This document shows positions 1 through 12,740 of a stretch of DNA of 64,000 nt, in pieces. Source of the DNA: Dirofilaria immitis (Eukaryota; Nematoda; Chromadorea; Rhabditida; Onchocercidae); assembly GCA_024305405.1 (NCBI GenBank), contig JAKNDB010000104.1:1-64000 (forward strand), read 5' to 3'. The translations under genes were made by a program, and so were the position numbers. Below the pieces are notes generated by a model. The model was given only the letters and a program-made list of their open reading frames with translations, was not told the DNA's origin and did not search any database. Numbering within the stretch: the first letter of the stretch is position 1; the number at the start of each line of letters is the position of its first letter.

Positions 1-147
1 TTATAAGCTTGTTCGAAATTGAAATGAAATAATCTTATATTTTGTAATATTACATATCTAAAACTTTAGATGAATAGCATAACTTGAAAAGAATAGAAAG
101 GTTACAGCCCGATGCGAAAAACAGAAAAAAAATTTACAAATTTTAAC

Positions 148-1680
148 TATGCAAATAGCTTCCTTTTCCAATAATGAAAATTCCTCGCATTTACTCGTAT
201 TACAACAGGATTCCAAAATAATACATAGACAAAGAGGTGGTATATCACGCAAAGATGGTAATAATTCGCATATATCATTTGCGCTTATATCATACACCTC
301 TCCATGATCAATACCATACATCTAAACTTATGATGTTTTTCAAAATCCATCCGCAATACAGATTTCGCGATTAATATTATCACTATTTGATTTACTTTTT
401 TGTTTTACTTGTTTTATGAAAAATAAGCGATAAATGATTAAATGTTTTAAACAAAATGATCTAAAGTTTTTGAAGTTCTTCTGAGATTGAGAAGCACTGT
501 TATGTGTGATGATTATTATCAATTTTTAAATTAACGACACAATCATCCCCACACTTCCGACAAAATTTGGTAATTGTCGATTATATTTCGATCAACAAAG
601 CTGTCTGATGATTATATGCAGAATTTTAGAAAATCAGCATAAATTTGAGAAAACTAAAGGGTTTGCACATCATCTTTTAAAACATACTGGATAATTCGCT
701 TTCTTTTCTTTCTTTAATAATACTACTCTTCGATATCCTTTCTCTGTTCGTGCCATATAAACGGTGCCTTAGAAGGATAATTTTAATATCAAAAATACAA
801 TGTCAAATATCTACGAATTCCTCTTTGTCAATGAGAAAATATGAATATAAGATGCAATCAATAAGGTAATGAACAAAATGCGAATAACCAAAATTTATAC
901 AGTAATTTTGATAGAACTTAACTAATGAAGACAAATTTTTAACTGCTGAATATGTGATTTAACATCATATCTTTAATCAATATTTAATAAACGCTCGAGA
1001 TTGGCAATATTAGTTAACTTCTATATTTTAGCTATGTAATTAGGTTTATCAAACTTACTCATGTTAAGCGATTGCGGTACTGCGTGATAGCATGAGTCTA
1101 CTGAGTAATCAGTTGCTGCAGCGGAAAGAATTGCATTTAGTTGATCATACTGATTATCGTTACGTAATGGTCTTACATATATGCGTTTTGCTTTACGATC
1201 TATTCGAAGAACTCGAACTTCGAAACAGTCATCTACCGGTAATACCATTATAGCCGGAATGAAATACGTGCTTGCCATTAAATTTACTATAAATTGATTC
1301 ATGCAAATTTTTAAATTTCAACAAATTAGGAAAATTTTTGAATTTCAGAATAACTGAAAAGCGATACAAATTTGAGCAATACAAAAGATACAATATATCT
1401 TTCATTCTTCAACGAAGCCTCTTTTCAATTATGTTTTGTTTGCATTAACAATGAATTGGTTTTGATTTAATCATTTAAGAAAAGTTCAAAATATTGCACA
1501 TAAACAAGAAAAAAAAGAACTATAGTTCAGATGGAAATAAAGTGAAAAAATCGAATATATCAATGAAAAGTCTGAAATTAAGGCGGAAATAAAATACAAA
1601 CTTGATGAACCATCATGTCGTACCCAAAGTGCTCGACCATCTGGTGGTGCAGCTACCAGAAGTTTACCATCGAAACGCAT
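148..1680 (-). CDS. Tudor-domain protein, 5' exons (3' end outside window)
   Basis: Four exons with matching phase: 1680-1602, 1286-1059, 767-688 and 321-148; the next exon lies beyond the left edge. The start ATG is at 1680, 12 bases after an acceptor-like AACAG, which would suit trans-splicing. Exon 2 encodes VRVLRIDRKAKRIYVRP followed by a helix-like stretch. Exon 3 gives EKGYRRVVLL and exon 4 gives YGIDHGEVYDI followed by LPSLRDIPPL. This matches the order of an extended Tudor domain: strand with a VRP/VQL-type end, then the WYRA-like strand (here GYRR), then FIDYG-like (YGIDHGE), then the L-P-x-L-x-x-x-P-P-L turn. Tudor domains bind methylated arginine or lysine and often act in germ granules and small-RNA pathways; which partner applies here cannot be read. 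No frame break was seen. The family call is fairly sure; the orthologue is unknown. Confidence 0.7.
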
Positions 1681-1689
1681 TATTCTTAT

Positions 1690-3600
1690 TTTCTGTTTTC
1701 AAAATATAAAAAGAGAAATAAGAGAGTACTGTAAAATGTTTTCACAGTACTATAAAGTATTTCCAGCAAAAAAACTTGGATAATTTAAAAAAAAAAAATT
1801 AGGTATAATTTTCAAAATTCAAGAATATGAATGAAATACTAGGAGATCAGGAAACATAAACATAATTCGTTCTCGAAAACTTTTTTACATATTTATCCGA
1901 AATAAAAGCAAACATCTATGCAATGTTATTTTGATTTTGACTGAAAATATTGGAAGATGGATAAAACAGTTCAAAGTTCAAATGATGTCTTTTTTAAACT
2001 AACTCAGCTATTATTCGTAACAAATGTTACAAACTTCTTATGACGATGGTATCTTTGGAATAATTTGATCCAAATGATTATAAATTCATTAATCACACAT
2101 ATAGAAAAAGGATATTAAAAGTTATTTAGGATTCCTCTATTAGATAGATAAAACAAGAATTTAGAAAAAGTAGATATTTTTGATATGCTCAAAATAGCTC
2201 GATCAATCCCATACACATACAAGTATGAGGCATGAAATCAAAAAAACTCAAAATTCTCTATCCAGTAATACAACCAACAACTTCGATTACTCCGCACGAC
2301 TCTAAATCTTCGACTCTACGTGCGTGCATTTTGCTTCTGTGTCTTTCGGTTCTTGCTGTAAGCGATAATATTTGCATACAATCGCTTGTACAAATCTGCA
2401 TGTTATATGCTAATCCACACGTTCCCAATTTATATTTCTTCTAAACTTGCATGGAATCTGTAGATCTGTGATTTATATTTTTCATAAGCTTTTGTGATCT
2501 GTTATGCAGGTTTTTAAAATATAAGTTTGAAAAAATATGAATGTTAGTAAGTTTTTGCATCGTTTATGAACAAAAAATTATTATAGAATATGCATGCAAT
2601 GCTACCGTAAAATAATGCTAGCAAGAAGTCATATATGAACATAGAGATAGTATATGAAATGCGCGAGTGACACAAAGCAATATCTGATGCAAGTCAAAAT
2701 TTATTACTTCATCAGATTTAAAATTCTATTCTTAAAGTTTTATAAGTAAAATTCCCAAAAACCTAATTTAGAATTTTTACTTCTAGATATGCAGGGAGTT
2801 TTGCAAATAGGTATTGCGAAATGTACATGCATGCATGCATGCATTGCTATCATATGATGCATATAAGAAAAAAATATGGGAAATATTTGATCAACACATT
2901 CTTATGTTTCGTTTTTTGTTTTTAATTCTGAATCTCTTAAATTTTTACATTGATTGAGATAAGCTGTACTTTTATCAACTCTTAATAAATCATAAATTAG
3001 AACGAGTCAGAATGTAAACAAACGCAATTTACTGCTGAAACTCGAGCAATTATGAGGAAATACAGAAATGATGCCGCATATGGATTCAGCCGTACGCTAA
3101 AATCGATCACTTAAAAATGTTAGCCTTATTTTGTTCGAGAATTCCTTCCAGAAATTGAATGACTGTAAGATGTACGGTAATTAAATTTGGGAAAATTTTA
3201 TTTGAAAAGTCGAAATTTTATTTAAAAAAAAACAGCATATAACAACATTACCCGTAACGTAATGACGTAAACATATTGAGTAATGAAAAAAAAACTAAAA
3301 TTTGAAATATCCTTTTTGAATAGATGTTTAATACCTCTTGAAATCTTTTAGATTTCCGATTATTTCGAAAGCGATTCATCCAGGACTTTAAACTTACACA
3401 GAAATTTTTGAATTTCTTTTTCGTTAGAAATTTCTTCAACCACTGATTTTAAATTGAAAAATTCTACATTAATCATGTCTTCGTTCGAATTCTTGAATTT
3501 CAAATGATGTTAAAAGCAAATGAAAGGACCAATAAAAATTTGGATGAAAATTCCTCATAAATATAAACATTTCAATTAGTTACAAATACCGAATTCGAAT
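1690..3600. other. Non-coding interval with one weak exon candidate
   Basis: AT-rich sequence between the Tudor start and the midasin-like fragment. The only coding-like stretch I see is on the minus strand at about 3440-3370 (SVVEEISNEKEIQKFLCK after an AATCAG acceptor, followed by GTAAGT). It has no assigned neighbours and could be chance. A GCAT-rich run (catgcatgcatgcatgca) sits near 2827-2844. Confidence 0.4.
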
Positions 3601-3604
3601 AAAT

Positions 3605-4404
3605 TCATGAATCACGCGCAGTAAGTTCAAACCACTGCCTGATCGCGTCGCCAATTGTAGCTGGTAACATTGCCACACGTCCGACAACCATATAAAACGG
3701 AAACGGAAATTTCTGCAGATATGGCATGAGATTTACATTTCCATTGACTAAAAATACCGCTACTTTAATACTCACAGTTAATTTTTCTTCATTATGGATT
3801 AAGAAAAAAATGCTGCAACCTGATCAGTGTGTATCATGCTTTGTCAATATTTTTTTGCATAATGATCACAAAAAAATCGAAATGATAGCACCATTTTAAA
3901 AAACGAACATTTTTACCTTTTTCTTGTTAGTGTTTGTGGATTCCTCCGCGGTCATATTTCATGCTGATTTGCATCACAATTTCAAGCAATTGGAAGTTTA
4001 ATTGATATATTAGTTGCTCATGATTCAAAATCAGCACTTTAACTATCGCTTAATTCATGAAAAACAGTTACTGAATTCGATAAGTCATCTAATTCATTGA
4101 TACTATAATATACCAGAAATTTTTCATACTGCCACCTGCTAAATTTCATCAATATTTCATTCAAAAACAAATTGGAATTATTATGTCGGTCCTAATTTTC
4201 TTTGATTTATTTGGTTAGTTGAATTGCTGATAAGCTCATTGAATGGGGTTATCAATTTCTGAGTAATTGGTGAAACTCTTCTGCATAAAATACAAATGGC
4301 ACGATGAAGTTCTTTGTTCGTAAATGGCGGCAGTGGAATTTCAAACGATTTGGAAAAAAAGACTCAACATCAACTGATCGAAAACTTCTTCCCTTCCTTG
4401 TGCA
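3605..4404 (-). pseudogene. Midasin (MDN1/Rea1)-like C-terminal VWA fragment
   Basis: The last exon (3819-3605) encodes a strand, VSIKVAVFLV, then PYLQKFPFPFYMVVGRVAML and ends DAIRQWFELTARDS-stop. The FPFPFY ... ALP-like ... RQWFEL pattern is the C-terminal VWA signature of midasin, the giant AAA+ ATPase of 60S ribosome assembly. The upstream exon (ending 3917) reads LLEIVMQISMKYDRGG, also VWA-like, but an in-frame TAA lies at 3927-3929 before the splice junction, whose phase otherwise fits. A further exon candidate starts at 4404 (AQGREEVFDQLMLS) and loses frame at an A7 run (4354-4360). Midasin is normally several thousand residues, yet only 1.6 kb separates this from AOS1, so it is a relic, a partial duplicate or a short VWA derivative. 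Confidence 0.5.
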
Positions 4405-4409
4405 CTGAA

Positions 4410-5388
4410 AATTTAATTTTATATTTTCAAACTACTAAATATTCCGCATACTTCCCCATTTTTGTTCATAATAATGTGTCCAATCTAAAAGAATCAGTTT
4501 ATATAAACGTTTCATTCTGCGCAGATTAACTTGTCTTCTTGTTAGTCTTTTAAAAGTCAAATTTACAGAAATTTACACTTGCATCCTTCTTAAAATGTAA
4601 AGCAATGTTCAAATTTCATAGAAATTTCAGTTAAATGAATTAGACATTTAAATGATGTGGAAATTTAGCCTATATTCCATCTCTTAGATATTATGACATT
4701 AATATATCACAAACTTGTCATTAAAATAACTTGGTATTAACGATAAGGAAAAAAATTTATTTGAGCAAATTTATCAAATTAGCAAAATAAGCAAATTATA
4801 TCATAAATAATATATCACATCATACAACAGACAAAGTGAGAGAGAATAGAAATAGTAATGAGAGTGAGAGGCATTTGCATATCGAACTTGACAAAAAGAA
4901 ACTGCAAAATAGAACGTAGAAGAAAAAAAACCAAACCAATCATCGGTAGTAAGTTAATTATTTGGCTCTAGATAATATATAATTCATGCCATAATACAAC
5001 AATCCGTAATCTTATATGCAAAAATATTGTCTTATTTTTTATTTCTTCTAGAAATATGCCTTGCCATCTCACTGTTCCAGCGATATAAGTTTTTGAAAAT
5101 CCAGAAAATTTTATATTCCATGAAAGTTCTTCACTAAAACTTTGCTTACTTGCATACACATGACACATAATGCCCGAACATTTCAATCATTTGTAAATGA
5201 ATACAAAAAAATCGACTTGGTGTATAAACTGAATTGCCTATAAAACAAAGCAAGAAAAAACGGCTGAAAACATAAGTATTCATCGTCATCTCGACTCGAT
5301 ATAAAAACGAAAAAGAAAAAGGAATATATTGTGAGATCATCTACAAGAGGCAAGTGATTAATATAATTACTGAAATCAAACAATAAAA
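4410..5388. other. Interval between VWA fragment and AOS1 3' end
   Basis: AT-rich. A minus-strand stretch at about 5130-4970 (KTYIAGTVRWQGIFLEE) looks somewhat coding but joins to nothing I can identify. It may be AOS1 3' UTR or chance. Confidence 0.35.
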
Positions 5389-8300
5389 TTATACCATCGG
5401 CGGCAAATAGCACACAATACCACTGGTATCAATTGCAGAATAAAAGAAGACATTTCGAAGAGGATCATCTTTTGTGAAAGTACCTGAAACTCGTATTTTT
5501 CAAAAAGCTAAATGAATTTTCTAAATTCAAAATATGTTTGCGAAAACTTAAAAATATTCTTAAAAATAATCTTAATTTCTAATGAAATCGACCATACAGC
5601 AGTATATATACCTACTAGACTGTGCCTAAAGTAAAAGGCGGAAAAAGTATTGCTACTGATCAGCTGTGGCGAGAAGTCTGAAGATGTACAAGATAAAGAA
5701 CAGAGATACATTCAACCATCCCAGAAGATCCATCCATATCTACACAATATTATTTAGAATTTGACAGTAACTGCACCGTGCTCGATCAAACAATCTTCCT
5801 GTTAATGTCCTATATTCGAATTGCAGAAGGCATTTTCAATTAAGTGAATAAAATTTAACTAAACTTTAGTTTTTAATTCAATATTTTGGCTAACAGGTTC
5901 ACAGGTGAAAAAAACCTTTATTGCTTCTTGTGCCATATGTGCTCCAACGATGGCACATGCTGGGCTAAGCTGAGGTCCAACAAAACTGAAATAACTTCAT
6001 TTTTAATTCTTAATGAAAAGAAAACTATCCGTAATAATTTTGATAAATAATGAATAAGGCAAAAATCTTTCAAGTGTAAACGACATCATTTTTATCATCA
6101 AGAGAATCAAAATTCGCTAACTGTGAAAAATATTTGATGTTGAAATACTCGTCATCAAGAATATGATTGCATTGCTCTAACTCTCTTTTCCATAGCTCTA
6201 TGAATTTCTCTTGATCCACAGCATCACCGCTATCTTGTAGTCGAAGCATAACTACAATTGGATGTACTTTTATGACGTTTGCTATGTTTGCGACATTCTA
6301 TCTTTGTTTCTAACAAAGAGCTCATAAAATTTATTTTTTAATATGGAAATTTTAATATTTAATGGGAAATTTTTAATATCAAAACTTTTCAAACTTCAGC
6401 ATTAAAAATTTCAAATCCAAGAGAGAAATTTCGTAAGATAAAATCCTCACGCGTCCGAAACAAAATTTTATTGTAATATAAATTAGTATACGAAAATATA
6501 CCTTACCTCGAACAGGAAAATATGATCTGGGCAAAATCCGCTTTGCCTTACGAAAGAGCCTTTATGAGACCATTCTACATTCCATGCATCGTTCCATGTT
6601 GGATAGGAAAATGTCTGAAAGATTAACAACTATAAAAATAAAATAAAATATTTTTAATTAATTTATATATCATAATATATAACTTCAATCGCATGGAAAG
6701 ATGGACATTTGAAACATACTGATATGCGGAAAGCGTAAATGATATAAAGTTTTCAGCTCAATTTTTAATTCCATTAATGCAATGTATTATGTTTCTCCAA
6801 GGATATTATTTACCATTTGCACTTTTTCATCTTCATCATCCAATACAACATTCATTGATGCATTATTTTTTTCCCTCCTTTTCCATTTTCTAATTCAATG
6901 CTGATTCTTGATTTCTTTGTTGATGAAGGACCATCCTCCATACAATCATCTTCAAGTACACCACCTGTCCTTACCTTTGGTATAGTCCTAAAATTCAAAG
7001 TTCCATGTTTTACGCTGAAAAATAGTTTAATCTATTAATACTCAGTTTATTTAAAATAAGCATTAGCTAGTACAAAACATCAAATGTAAGTATCCCAAGT
7101 ATTTGATTGAATAAATGGATGAATCAATAAAATTCACAATAACGCAAGATCATAAATAATACTTAATAATACTTGCTGTTTATATGATAGTGTCAATCTT
7201 ACATTTTTTCCATTTCAAGATCATATTAATAAACTCACACTAAAAATGAACAACCAGTAAAGTCGAAAAATGCATATCCTATCCAACCAAACACGCCTCC
7301 AGCGATAAATCTAAAACTCTTACAAATTCTGACAAAGGAAAAGCATACTGATTTCCATATGTAACAGTGATTTAAGATTTATTTGAAATTTTTGGATATA
7401 TGCATAATCCACAAACAGGCAATAATAGGAAATATACAGGTTATATGGATTATAACACAAACAAAAAACATTAGTCAAATCGTATTCATGATATCAAGTT
7501 GAAGAAGTTAATAAAATCTTACGGTTTTTAGCGTTCCGACAAATTTTGTTGATATAATTAACAGTAGTGTATTTTTGATCAACCAAAATAATCAAATCAA
7601 AGCCAGTAAAAAATTTTCATCTTTTTCGGATATATTTTCTGTATCCACGTACAATTCTACATTCGGATTTAATAATTGACATTTTTGTCGCGATGCTTCA
7701 GCACGCTGAAAAACAATGGTCACAAAATAACAAGTGTGGTAAAATAACATGTGTTATTCTTGAAATTTTGATTTCAGTCACTGCAAAAATTCAAAAATTA
7801 TAATGAATTTTATTAAAGTAGTGAGAAAAAAATAATGATATAATAGAAAAAGTCATATAAAAAATTTCAGTACGATTTTACTATCAAACAATGCATTTCA
7901 GTTAATGTACCAAAACAATAATAATAATACGGTTTAAATGATTACATTTCGAACATTTCGAAATTTTTTATATCATGATCGAATGAAAAGAAAGAGATAG
8001 AATCATTGATAAGATCAAATTTTCATATTTATTCCATCTAATTTATGTTTTAAAAACATACATTTTTGCCTTCATCACCACACTGCAATAAAAATTGATT
8101 ACAATAATCGTCTGCACAAATCTAAAAACCGAAATTATTGTTTGAACAAAATTAAATCTATTTTTATTCAATTAAGCCAAATGATCAGTTTCGTACTGTA
8201 GGAAACTAAATTTTCTCTTTTAATGAATTTGACAGGTGAAGAACTATCCATTCATATGTGGTACTAACTATTTGTTCATATGCGTTCGAAATGATATCGG

Positions 8301-9082
8301 TTATGAATAACGCTATTAATTTATACCACATTTTCTCATATATTTTTATCAAAAAAGTGCTTACAGTTTTGTTGTCCAGTAAGGTAAGTGATTTCAATCC
8401 GGTTAACATTAAATTCTTTGCCACTTCACTTCCACATCCTGATAAACCAGCGACCAATACTGTCGAATTGCGCAACCTATAAATGATTGAATTCAATTAA
8501 AATTATTATGATTACGCCAAACGTACAGTAAAGCTTAAAACTATTACTAACACTGTCAAAACACCATTTTATGGTACTTTCCAGATTTATCGCCAAAAGT
8601 TTTTGTCCACAATAAAAGAAAACTTATTCTGAATACGATGAAAAGATGATGACTGGAGAGTTCGACAAAACACAGAAAATTTCCAAATTTTTAATCTCAA
8701 GGTTTCAAAGCACTGGATTTAATTTTGATTAAAATTCATTTCCAATGGATGAAAACACACGGAATTAGAATAGAAAAAAAATATTGGAATCGATCTTTCA
8801 CAATTCAAAACCAAATAATCTTCGAAAACTAACAAATCAATTTTTAAATTATAAAAAGCAAAATTCATTGCTTAAAAATTAAAAGATTAATCCGTGAACA
8901 AAAAATAAAACGATTTTCTTTCAGTAATGAAGAGCAAAAATTAAAAGAACAATAAATAGGTAAACTGACCTGTTCTGTGTTTCCAAACCCCACAATCGTA
9001 TTTGCCGATCGTAAACAGCTTTCTCATCTTCACTGATTGTACTTTCTACGGCTGTAACAATCGTCGAATTCGTTGAAGGCAT
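5389..9082 (-). CDS. aos-1: SUMO-activating enzyme subunit 1 (AOS1/SAE1)
   Basis: AOS1 pairs with UBA2 to adenylate SUMO, in the nucleus. Exons seen: 9082-8970 (MPSTNSTIV..., with YDRQIRLWG, the E1 N-terminal motif), 8476-8365 (LRNSTVLVAGLSGCGSEVAKN, nucleotide-binding loop; ends LLDNKT), 8121-8062, 7705-7523 (RAEASRQKCQLLNPNVELYV), about 7310-7240 (FIAGGVFGWIGYAFFDF), about 7010-6800, about 6613-6509 (TFSYPTWNDAWNVEW), about 6260-6060, about 5976-5890 (GPQLSPACAIVGAHMAQEAI, the conserved motif before the C-terminus) and about 5465-5389 (DPLRNVFFYSAIDTSG, stop TAA at 5391-5389). There is no catalytic-Cys domain, as expected for AOS1. Frame breaks occur at A6 (7608-7613) and T7 (6866-6872), each repaired by one extra base. 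The phase at the exon ending 7523 also does not match the next acceptor. I read these as assembly errors, but a decaying copy is possible. Confidence 0.9.
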
Positions 9083-12000
9083 CTCTTGATGCAAATCTTT
9101 GTTGTGAAACTACAGGAAAAAGAAAGTATTTAAAAATTTGAAAGTTCAATTTTACATTTGAATTTTTCCACAGCGATACTTCTGGGTGCAGTATTTCAAT
9201 CAAACCTACCATTTTCTCGTTAACAAATCTAGAAAGCATGCACTAAATTCTTTCCTCAATGATTTATGTTTACTATCCACATATTACCCACCAATATCCA
9301 TATCTTCACACACTCCTAAAAAAGATTCAGGTGACACGTGCCGCACCACGCAACCACTTCCGTACGTCCAACCGTAAATTACTGCTGAAGCAATTTCAAA
9401 TTTTAAGTAAAATTGAACTGTGGTGGTGGGAATAGACTGTCTTTAAATTTCTTGGAGGAGGGAATAGACTGTCTTTAAATTTCTTGGAGGAAGTTTCTTT
9501 GCAAAGGAAACAGTTTGAAGTTTATTTTATGCCTATTAAGTTTTAATTCTTTTAAAAACTATTATGTCTTAATTGGATTTCCGAATACTGAAAAGGTTCA
9601 CTTATTTAAAATAGTATGATAAACATTTTTAACGAAAATGTTGAGACTTTTTAGAAAGCTGTAATAATCAAATCCTTCATTCCCTAGAAATTTTTGATCT
9701 ATTTTATCTATTCCTTATTTCTCTCCCGAGAATTCTTGATCCTTTCTACCTATTCTTTATTTGTTCTGCGGAAATTCTTGGATTATCCATTTCTTATTCT
9801 TTTTCAGAAAATCTCTATCTCTTACTATCTACGTTTCTCTTCTATAAATTCTCCATTCATCTTATTTATTGCTTTTCTTTCTTCTAAATCCTATTTATCT
9901 GTTCACTCTTTCTGCCTACTCTCTTTATTTTAATAGATTATATTTCAACCAAAATTTTGCTTTCCATACTAGTAGATATTTTATACTGACTATTTCAAGT
10001 ACTGGAAGTAAAATTCACGACAGTTTCCAATTTTTATGATGAAACGAATTTCCTTTCCTTTCTTTTTTTCCCTCACACTTTTTCTCCCTTTTCCTCTTTT
10101 TCTTTCTCTCTTTCTTTCTCTCTATTCATAATTTGAAGTTGTTAAATTCGCATTATTACGGTGGAAGTAAATGGCGATGACCTTGAGATCAATATACCAA
10201 TGGAAACTTAATAAGTGAACCAATGAATCTGCGATGGAATTGTCAAAATAATTCTGGAGAGAGAAAAAGAATATCATAATCCCTAATTATCGATAATGTT
10301 TATACTGATCTAAGATGAACACTTTATAATTTAATTATAATCCCTTATCATGATATGTTTCCATTTATCATTATCTTTTGATTGTTTGAAAATTTCGGAT
10401 AGTAAAATTTGCTATTTAACAAAATAAACCGAAATGTTTTTTTCTTTTTTGTGCTATATAATTCATAGAAGTATTCAAACTTCAAAATTTGAAGATACTA
10501 TATCAATTTATTAACTTCGAAATTATGCAATAATTAATGATTCAATATAAAGCAACGGTAACTTGAATATGTGGAATTAGATTTCAACAAAAATATTTAA
10601 TAATCAAAAAAAGTGTTCAGTTTATTAATCGAAATTTGATCCCAAATTTTAATAAGAAAAAGCGCGAGAAATGAATAAATTTTTAGTTCGAAATATCAAT
10701 TTAAAGAATTTTGATGAAATTTCAAGAATTAAAGAATATATTTTGTTTCATAGCTATGAAAAAATTGGCTATAAATATGAGGAATATTCCGTTCATTGCT
10801 ATTCTTTTAGATATATTACACAGATACCGAATAGAATATTATTTTAAGAAATTAAATTCGATAAGAATGAATTTAATGAATTTCTGAATATGAAACAGGT
10901 AAAAACTCAAAATGATTCTTTTATCATGTTTTATTAAATAAACCTGTAAAATGATACAAATAAGAATAGCAGAAGCAAGCGAAGACAGTTTAATTTTATG
11001 GTAGGTATTAACCTATTTTAATTTAATAAGCAGAATTGAAGTAAAGTTTCAAATTTTTATTCATACAATATTGCTAAATCTTTTCGAATTTCATTTTTAA
11101 AAACTTGGAATTTCGCCTAAAAATTTATAAATTAATTTCTCGTGTTTTAGTTTAAATTAACGACATTTGAAATTTTGTGATAAAATGATACTCAAAATGG
11201 TACTTATAAGCTGCTACCTAAGAAAAACTGCTTAATTTCAAATTTAATGATAGTCTAAGGAAATCGATAAATTTAAATTGAAATTCTATAACATATCTTG
11301 ACATCACAGATCATCTATTAACAACAGCTGTTTCTTGAAAATGCTGGAGAAAACATGTATGATGAATCATGATCCATGAGTTTATTAGTTGCACATGTTG
11401 TTGATGCTGTTAAGATAATGACCATTTAACATCTATAATCCTCCAAAGTCTTCATGAGATGACCTTTATGTTAAAGGTCAATTAATTATGAATTGGTCTA
11501 AGGTCAAAAAACAGTTCAATATTATGAAAATTATGAATTAGTTAATTTAAAGTATTACTCAAAAAAAAAACACTTACTTCAAATAAAGCTTAGTGAATAC
11601 TATCTTTTGTGTTGATAAGAAAGTTAAAACAAGATTTTATATTATATAAATTTATGTTAGTATGAGGTTGAAAACGCCAAGAGTACACTTGTTCGTTATA
11701 TTAAATTTACTGCTACTCTGATAATCAATCATTATCAGAAAATTTTTCATTTTATCATCCTTTCTACTATTAATTACCGTATATTCACAAAGAAGATGAA
11801 CAATAAGAAATTTTATTATTTGCAATTTCTTCCAAATTTTAAAACTTTTAATAAAAATTTGAAAATTTTATGTTACGATTTATCCTAAAAGATGCATTTA
11901 ATAAATTTTATATATAATATTTTAAAGAGTCAAAATTTTACAGAAAAATTATTATTTTTTTTTTTAAATTGAATGATAACAATTGATTAAAACTTTTTGT

Positions 12001-12714
12001 TTTTCTTTTTCTTTCTCCTTCATCTCATTTTTCTTTTATATTTCGTGCTTGTATTTGCAAAAAAAAAATCGCGCTGCTACTGATAATTATAGGCTAATTA
12101 AAGGTAGTTGAATGCAATTAGCTCATTAATTATGATCAGACCAAGGATAATCTAATTGCGCGAAACAGAACCGCCCCATATTAATACATTGAAATTTAGC
12201 TATATGTGAAGATATTCTAGCAATTAACCTGTTGTTGTTGTTGTTGTTTGTTGTTAAACAATTATTGTAGGTGAGCTGATATTAAGAATTGAAATAAACA
12301 AAGAGTTAATTTATAACTTTTTCTTCCTAATATTATCAAATTTATATTAATCAGCAATAACTTATTAACTAAAATTATTTCGTTTCATTTGAAATTTCGA
12401 GAAGTTTCAGAAAATTTTAATTATGCGTTATGTATAAGCATATGCTAAATATTTTTTAATAATTTTTATTACTAAAATTAATTTTTATTTATTTAAAAGA
12501 AAAATTTATTATTAAAACTAATTTACTTAATTAACTTGTCAATTTATGTATATATATATATATATGCGTGTGTATGTGTGTGTGTATGCATGTGTATATG
12601 TATGTATTTATTTTTTTTTTTTTAATTTTTGTTACTTACTAAAAATTAGTCTGTGATTGAAGAGAAAAGAAAAAATAAAATAGTTGAAATGAAATGAATT
12701 AATTTTCTTTTATA
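9083..12714. other. Long non-coding interval between aos-1 and the BH3 gene
   Basis: No convincing exon. It holds pyrimidine-rich tracts (9690-9930, 10040-10130), a TTG-repeat (12233-12256), a TA/TG microsatellite (12548-12606) and a 32-bp direct repeat. An E-box CACGTG lies in the AOS1 upstream region near 9336. A GCGCGAAA octamer at 12158-12165 fits an E2F-type site. A long regulatory flank suits a gene controlled cell by cell at transcription, as egl-1 is in Caenorhabditis; that link is inference. Confidence 0.5.
9428..9491. repeat. 32-bp direct repeat, two copies
   Basis: The unit begins GGGAATAGACTG and ends CTTGGAGGA. Copies are 9428-9459 and 9460-9491, back to back and identical. Confidence 0.9.
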
Positions 12715-12716
12715 GA
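12705..12716 (+). promoter_or_regulatory. Likely trans-splice acceptor for the BH3 gene
   Basis: A TTTTCTTTTATAG acceptor lies about 25 bp before the ATG at 12741. No coding exon is visible upstream, so a spliced leader is the simplest reading. Confidence 0.45.
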
Positions 12717-12740
12717 TTTGCATATTGTATATGATAACAG

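Noticed and set aside
4314..4529. Plus-strand 71-codon frame
   Set aside because: Antisense to the VWA-fragment exon that starts at 4404 on the minus strand.
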